Source: Corallococcus terminator (GTDB lineage Bacteria > Myxococcota > Myxococcia > Myxococcales > Myxococcaceae). Taken from it: DNA of 44,000 nucleotides. Below are positions 40,769 to 44,000 of the stretch, piece by piece. The position numbers were made by a program, and so were the translations under genes. The DNA is taken from NCBI RefSeq assembly GCF_003611635.1, contig NZ_RAVZ01000032.1, positions 1 to 44,000 on the forward strand, read 5' to 3'. Under the pieces are notes generated by a model. It ran no database searches and was not told where the DNA came from. It saw only the letters and a program-made list of their open reading frames with translations. Each line of letters opens with the position of its first letter. Positions within the stretch are counted from its first letter, which is position 1.

Positions 40769-42556
40769 ATGCCCGACACCGTCGCCGACACCGCCGCGGG
40801 ACCTCGAGCCGACGCCGCTCCGGCCTCCGAACGGTTCAGCCGCTCCCAGAAGGCGTTCACGCTGGCGGGGGCGCTGCTGGGCCTGATGCTGGCCGCGCTG
40901 GACCAGACCATCGTGGCCACCGCCGGCCCGGCCATCCAGGCGGACCTGCGCATCGCGCCGGAGCACTACCCGTGGCTCACCACCGCGTACCTCGTGGCCT
41001 CCACGATGATGGTGCCGGTGTGGGGCAAGCTGTCGGACCTGCTGGGCCGCCGCGCGGTGCTCATCGCGGGCATCGCCGTGTTCCTCACCGGCAGCTTCCT
41101 GTGCGGCGCGGCCCGCACCACGCTCGTCCTCATCCTCTGCCGCGCGGTGCAGGGCCTGGGCAGCGCGGCGCTCTTCACCGGCTCGCTGGCGGTGGTGGCG
41201 GACCTGTTCCCGCCGCGAGACCGGGGCAAGTACCAGGGCCTGTTCGGCGCGGTGTTCGGCCTGTCCAGCGTGATTGGCCCGCTGGCCGGCGGCTTCATCA
41301 CCGACGCGCTGGGCTGGCATTGGGTGTTCTTCATCAACCTGCCGGTGGGCGCGCTCGCGCTGGCGCTCATCCTGCTGCGCATGCCCCCGCTCAAGCCCGA
41401 GGGCCTGCACGGAGGCAAACTGGATGTCGTGGGCGCGGTGGCGCTGGCCCTGGCGGTGGTGCCGCTGCTGCTCGCGCTCAGCCTGGGGCATGGAGCGTCC
41501 GCGCCGCGCGCGGGCGGGTTCGCGTGGAGTTCGGCGCCCATCCTCGGGTTGTTCGCGCTGTCGGCGGTGGCGGGGGCCCTCTTCATCTGGCGGGAGCGCC
41601 GCGCGAAGGAGCCGCTGTTGGATCCGTCGTTGTTCCGCCTGCGCGCGTTCACCGCGGGCAACGCGGCGGTGTTCACCATTGGCGCGGTGTTCCTCGCGTC
41701 CGTCACGTTCCTGCCGCTGTTCATGGTGAACGTGGTGGGGCTGTCCGCGACGCACTCCGGCCTGACGCTCACGCCCCTGACGCTGGGGGTGGTGGCGGGC
41801 AACGTGCTGTCCGGACAACTGGTGTCGCGGATGGGGCGCTACAAGACGCTGATGGTGGGCTCGCTGCTGTTCCTGATGGGCGGCTTCGCCGTGATGGCCT
41901 TCACGCTGACGCCCGACTCCAGCCAGGCCGAGGTCACGGTGAAGATGGTGCTCGTGGGCCTGGGCCTGGGCCCGTCCATCCCGCTGTACACCGTGGCCGT
42001 GCAGAACGCGGTGCCGCCCCAGCGCATCGGCGTGGCCACGTCCGCGACCACCTTCTTCCGGCAACTGGGCATGACGGTGGGCGTGGCGCTGCTGGGCACC
42101 GTGTTCGCGGGCACGCTGGGCCGGGAGCTGACAACACGCACCGAACAGGCCACGCAAGGGCTGCCCCAGGACGTGCGCCAGGAGCTCCAGGCCTCGTCTC
42201 CCAACGGCCTGGGCCATGCCCTGGGCGGCGAGGGCGCTCCCGCGGGCAGCCGGTTCCAGCCCGAGGAGGTGAAGGCGAAGCTGCGGCAGGGCTTCGCGGA
42301 GGAGCGGCGGCAGGCCTCCCAGTCCCTGCACGGCACCGACGAGGCCCGCGCCCACGCGAAGCTGGACGCGAACGAGGCCCGCGCGCTGTCCACCGTGGAC
42401 CGGGTGGAGCGCGCGCTGAAGGAGTCCTTCACCCGCGCGACGATGGCGGTGTACCGCTTCGCCATCTTCGTCGCGCTGGCGGCCCTGCTCGTCACGCTGC
42501 TCCTGCCGGAGATGCCGCTGCGGCGCGGCGCTCCCCGGCAGGCCGTGGCGGAGTAG
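40769..42556 (+). CDS. DHA2-type (14-TM) major facilitator multidrug exporter
   Basis: A 595-residue inner-membrane protein; ATG 40769 (MPDTVAD) is preferred to GTG 40754. DHA2 signatures are present: LAALDQTIVATAGPAI in TM1, motif A GKLSDLLGRRAVL between TM2 and TM3, motif C-type GPLAGGFITDALGWHWVFF. About 14 helices are seen. Between the last two helices is a hydrophilic loop of about 110 residues (from TRTEQATQG to VERALKESF), larger than in EmrB/QacA. It exports lipophilic compounds using the proton gradient. There is no adjacent EmrA-type membrane fusion protein or TetR gene, so it is either a single-component efflux pump or works with distant partners. The stop converges with the M28 gene after 21 bases. 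Confidence 0.9.
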   Translation: MPDTVADTAAGPRADAAPASERFSRSQKAFTLAGALLGLMLAALDQTIVATAGPAIQADLRIAPEHYPWLTTAYLVASTMMVPVWGKLSDLLGRRAVLIAGIAVFLTGSFLCGAARTTLVLILCRAVQGLGSAALFTGSLAVVADLFPPRDRGKYQGLFGAVFGLSSVIGPLAGGFITDALGWHWVFFINLPVGALALALILLRMPPLKPEGLHGGKLDVVGAVALALAVVPLLLALSLGHGASAPRAGGFAWSSAPILGLFALSAVAGALFIWRERRAKEPLLDPSLFRLRAFTAGNAAVFTIGAVFLASVTFLPLFMVNVVGLSATHSGLTLTPLTLGVVAGNVLSGQLVSRMGRYKTLMVGSLLFLMGGFAVMAFTLTPDSSQAEVTVKMVLVGLGLGPSIPLYTVAVQNAVPPQRIGVATSATTFFRQLGMTVGVALLGTVFAGTLGRELTTRTEQATQGLPQDVRQELQASSPNGLGHALGGEGAPAGSRFQPEEVKAKLRQGFAEERRQASQSLHGTDEARAHAKLDANEARALSTVDRVERALKESFTRATMAVYRFAIFVALAALLVTLLLPEMPLRRGAPRQAVAE

Positions 42557-42577
42557 CCGCCAGTCGGGGGCCCGCGG

Positions 42578-44000
42578 CTACTTCTTCGGCGGAGGCGGAC
42601 CGTCGGACTCCGGCGCGGTGGGGCGCGCGAGCACGCCCGGCGCCTCCGCCAGCGCATACGCCATCCACGTCACCGCGGCGGTGCTGCGCGACAGGTCCTG
42701 CGGATCCACCTTGTCCAGCGTGTCCGCCATGGAGTGGTGCACGTCGAAGTAGCGGCTGCTGTCCACCCGCAGGCCCACGAAGGGCACGTGCGCGGGCTCC
42801 ATGGGGCTCAGGTCCGCGCCCGTCGCGTGGCCCACCAGGAACGTGGCGGCGCCCAGGCCCTCCAGGGGCGCAAGCCACGGCCGCAGCAGGTCCTCCCCGC
42901 CCGGGCCCGCGTGCAGGCTGACGCCCAGGGGACGTCCGCCGCCCGAGTCCATCTCCAACGCGGCCACGTGCTTGGGCAGCTCCTTCGCGTGGGCCTGCGC
43001 GTAAGCGCGACCTCCGCGCAGGCCGTTCTCCTCGTTCATGAACAGCACCACGCGCACCGTGCGCCGGGGCGCCTGGGGCAGCTTCGCGATGAGGCGCGCC
43101 GCCTCCATCACCATCACCACGCCCGCGCCGTCGTCATGCGCGCCCGTGCCCACGTCCCACGAGTCCAGGTGCGCGCCCAGCAGCACCACCTCGTCTGGCT
43201 TCTCGCGGCCCCGCACCTCCGCGACCACGTTGGACGAATCCGCCTCCGGCAGGTCCGAACACCCCAACACCAGACGCACCTTCACCGCCCCGCCCTGGAG
43301 CATCCGGTGCAGCGTGAGCGCGTCCTCCACCGACACCGCCGCCGCGGGCAGGCGCGGGCCGCCATCATCGAAGCGCGTGGCGCCCGTGTGCGGCGTGCGC
43401 AGCGACGCCGTGGACAGCGAACGCACCAGCGCGGCCACCGCGCCCTGCTTCGCCGCCGCCGCCGGCCCCCGGCTCCTCATCCCGGCGAAGCGGCCGTAGT
43501 CCACCGCCTCCGACATGGTGTGGTTGAAGAAGACGATCTTCCCCTTCGCCTTGTCCCCCAGCGCGGCCAATTCCTCCAACGAGCCCACCTCCACCACCTC
43601 CGCGGTGAGCCCCTCCGGCGGCGTGGGCGCGCTGCCTCCCAATGCCAGCAATGACAGGGGCAGGCCCCGCGTGCGTTCGGAGGAGAGGATTTCGCCGTGC
43701 TCCTCGCCGCGCACCCAGTGCGGCACCTTCACCGGCTCCTTCCACGCCTTCACGCCGTCCGCCTGGAACGAGCGCAGGGCCCACTGCACCGCGGCCTCCG
43801 CGTTCTCGGAGCCCGACAGGCGCGGGCCCACGCCGTCCGTCAATTCCGCCAGCCGCGCATAGGAATGGCCTTCCGTGAGCGCGGGCCCCACCAGCCTTGC
43901 GGCGGTGGCCTGCTGCGCGGCGCTCAGGCCCTTCCTGGAACCGGGGGCAGGCGTCATGGGCGCCTTCACGGGGGCGGTGGCGGACCCCACGGGAACCTGC
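42578..44000 (-). CDS. M28-family zinc aminopeptidase (PGCP/carboxypeptidase Q-like), 5' end missing
   Basis: The frame is open to the window edge, so the N-terminus, probably with a signal peptide, is missing; about 474 residues are visible. A PA-type insert (KGKIVFFNHTMSEAVDYGRF) precedes the M28 core. The zinc ligands and base are clear: His/Asp in GAHLDSWDVGTGAHDDGAG, the Glu pair in NEENG, Asp in EMDSGGG and His in VHHSMADTLDKV. The fold and the PA insert resemble carboxypeptidase Q/PGCP, a secreted dipeptidase. A GTG near 43990 could start a cytosolic form but is less likely. The C-terminus ends in a Pro/Lys-rich tail. It is convergent with the exporter. Confidence 0.88.
   Translation of the reverse strand, partial: QVPVGSATAPVKAPMTPAPGSRKGLSAAQQATAARLVGPALTEGHSYARLAELTDGVGPRLSGSENAEAAVQWALRSFQADGVKAWKEPVKVPHWVRGEEHGEILSSERTRGLPLSLLALGGSAPTPPEGLTAEVVEVGSLEELAALGDKAKGKIVFFNHTMSEAVDYGRFAGMRSRGPAAAAKQGAVAALVRSLSTASLRTPHTGATRFDDGGPRLPAAAVSVEDALTLHRMLQGGAVKVRLVLGCSDLPEADSSNVVAEVRGREKPDEVVLLGAHLDSWDVGTGAHDDGAGVVMVMEAARLIAKLPQAPRRTVRVVLFMNEENGLRGGRAYAQAHAKELPKHVAALEMDSGGGRPLGVSLHAGPGGEDLLRPWLAPLEGLGAATFLVGHATGADLSPMEPAHVPFVGLRVDSSRYFDVHHSMADTLDKVDPQDLSRSTAAVTWMAYALAEAPGVLARPTAPESDGPPPPKK

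Noticed and set aside
1-44000. CRISPR arrays, tRNA/rRNA genes, transposases, prophage or integrative element borders
   Set aside because: I looked for regular repeats, cloverleaf-like sequences and recombinase motifs on both strands and found none. Composition is fairly even except for short AT-richer intergenic stretches.

Overview
This window is very GC-rich chromosomal DNA from a myxobacterium, most likely Myxococcaceae and possibly Corallococcus. The evidence is the set of lineage-typical families: a DUF2381 (TIGR02268) protein, an AHH-nuclease lipoprotein with an Imm11-type partner, a golvesin-like domain, a MYXO-CTERM tail, FG-GAP/lysyl oxidase lipoproteins and very many lipoproteins. 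I see no rRNA, tRNA, CRISPR array, transposase or integrase. Gene density is normal and most genes lie on the minus strand.

Layout. 1-3.3 kb: the start of a membrane protein leaving the window, a polytopic membrane protein, a DUF2381 protein, a lipoprotein and a macro-domain protein. 3.3-5.2 kb: a minus-strand toxin/immunity pair of the SitA/SitI kin-discrimination type. 5.2-8.7 kb: a secreted SGNH hydrolase, a CLC-F-type fluoride/proton antiporter and a periplasmic beta-carbonic anhydrase. 9-10.3 kb: a one-gene HTH-HipA (YjjJ-like) toxin with decamer repeats running into its start codon. 10.3-16.3 kb: a CapA-like protein overlapping a methyltransferase, then four exported proteins: a golvesin-like protein, a Cys-rich lipoprotein, a trypsin-like lipoprotein whose catalytic serine is Asp, and a beta-helix lipoprotein.

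16.4-21.2 kb is one catabolic operon: methylmalonate/malonate-semialdehyde dehydrogenase, URC1-like GTP-cyclohydrolase-II homologue, URC4-like DUF1688 protein and uracil phosphoribosyltransferase. Together they look like the URC route of uracil degradation linked to acetyl-CoA formation. 21.3-24.8 kb: a DUF6483 protein, a lipoprotein and a translationally coupled pair in which a PilZ/GNAT-like protein precedes a haem-oxygenase-fold diiron enzyme. 24.8-28.6 kb: a Pnkp-like protein with a degenerate kinase and an intact phosphatase, a GNAT enzyme, a small lipoprotein and a MEDS-domain histidine kinase. 28.7-33.2 kb: a DUF4091 protein with a MYXO-CTERM tail, a phospholipase-D lipoprotein and an unknown exported protein.

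33.3-40.5 kb: a 57-residue secreted Cys-rich peptide gene, two same-length MacB-like permeases without an ATPase, and two tandem lipoproteins that join an FG-GAP propeller to a lysyl oxidase domain. 40.7-44 kb: a 14-TM DHA2 exporter and a partial M28 aminopeptidase. The main candidates for little-described biology are the PilZ/GNAT + diiron enzyme pair, the tandem propeller-lysyl oxidases beside orphan permeases, the HipA gene with start-codon repeats, the pseudoprotease, the kinase-degenerate Pnkp and the small peptide. All functions are read from motifs by eye; no database search was run.
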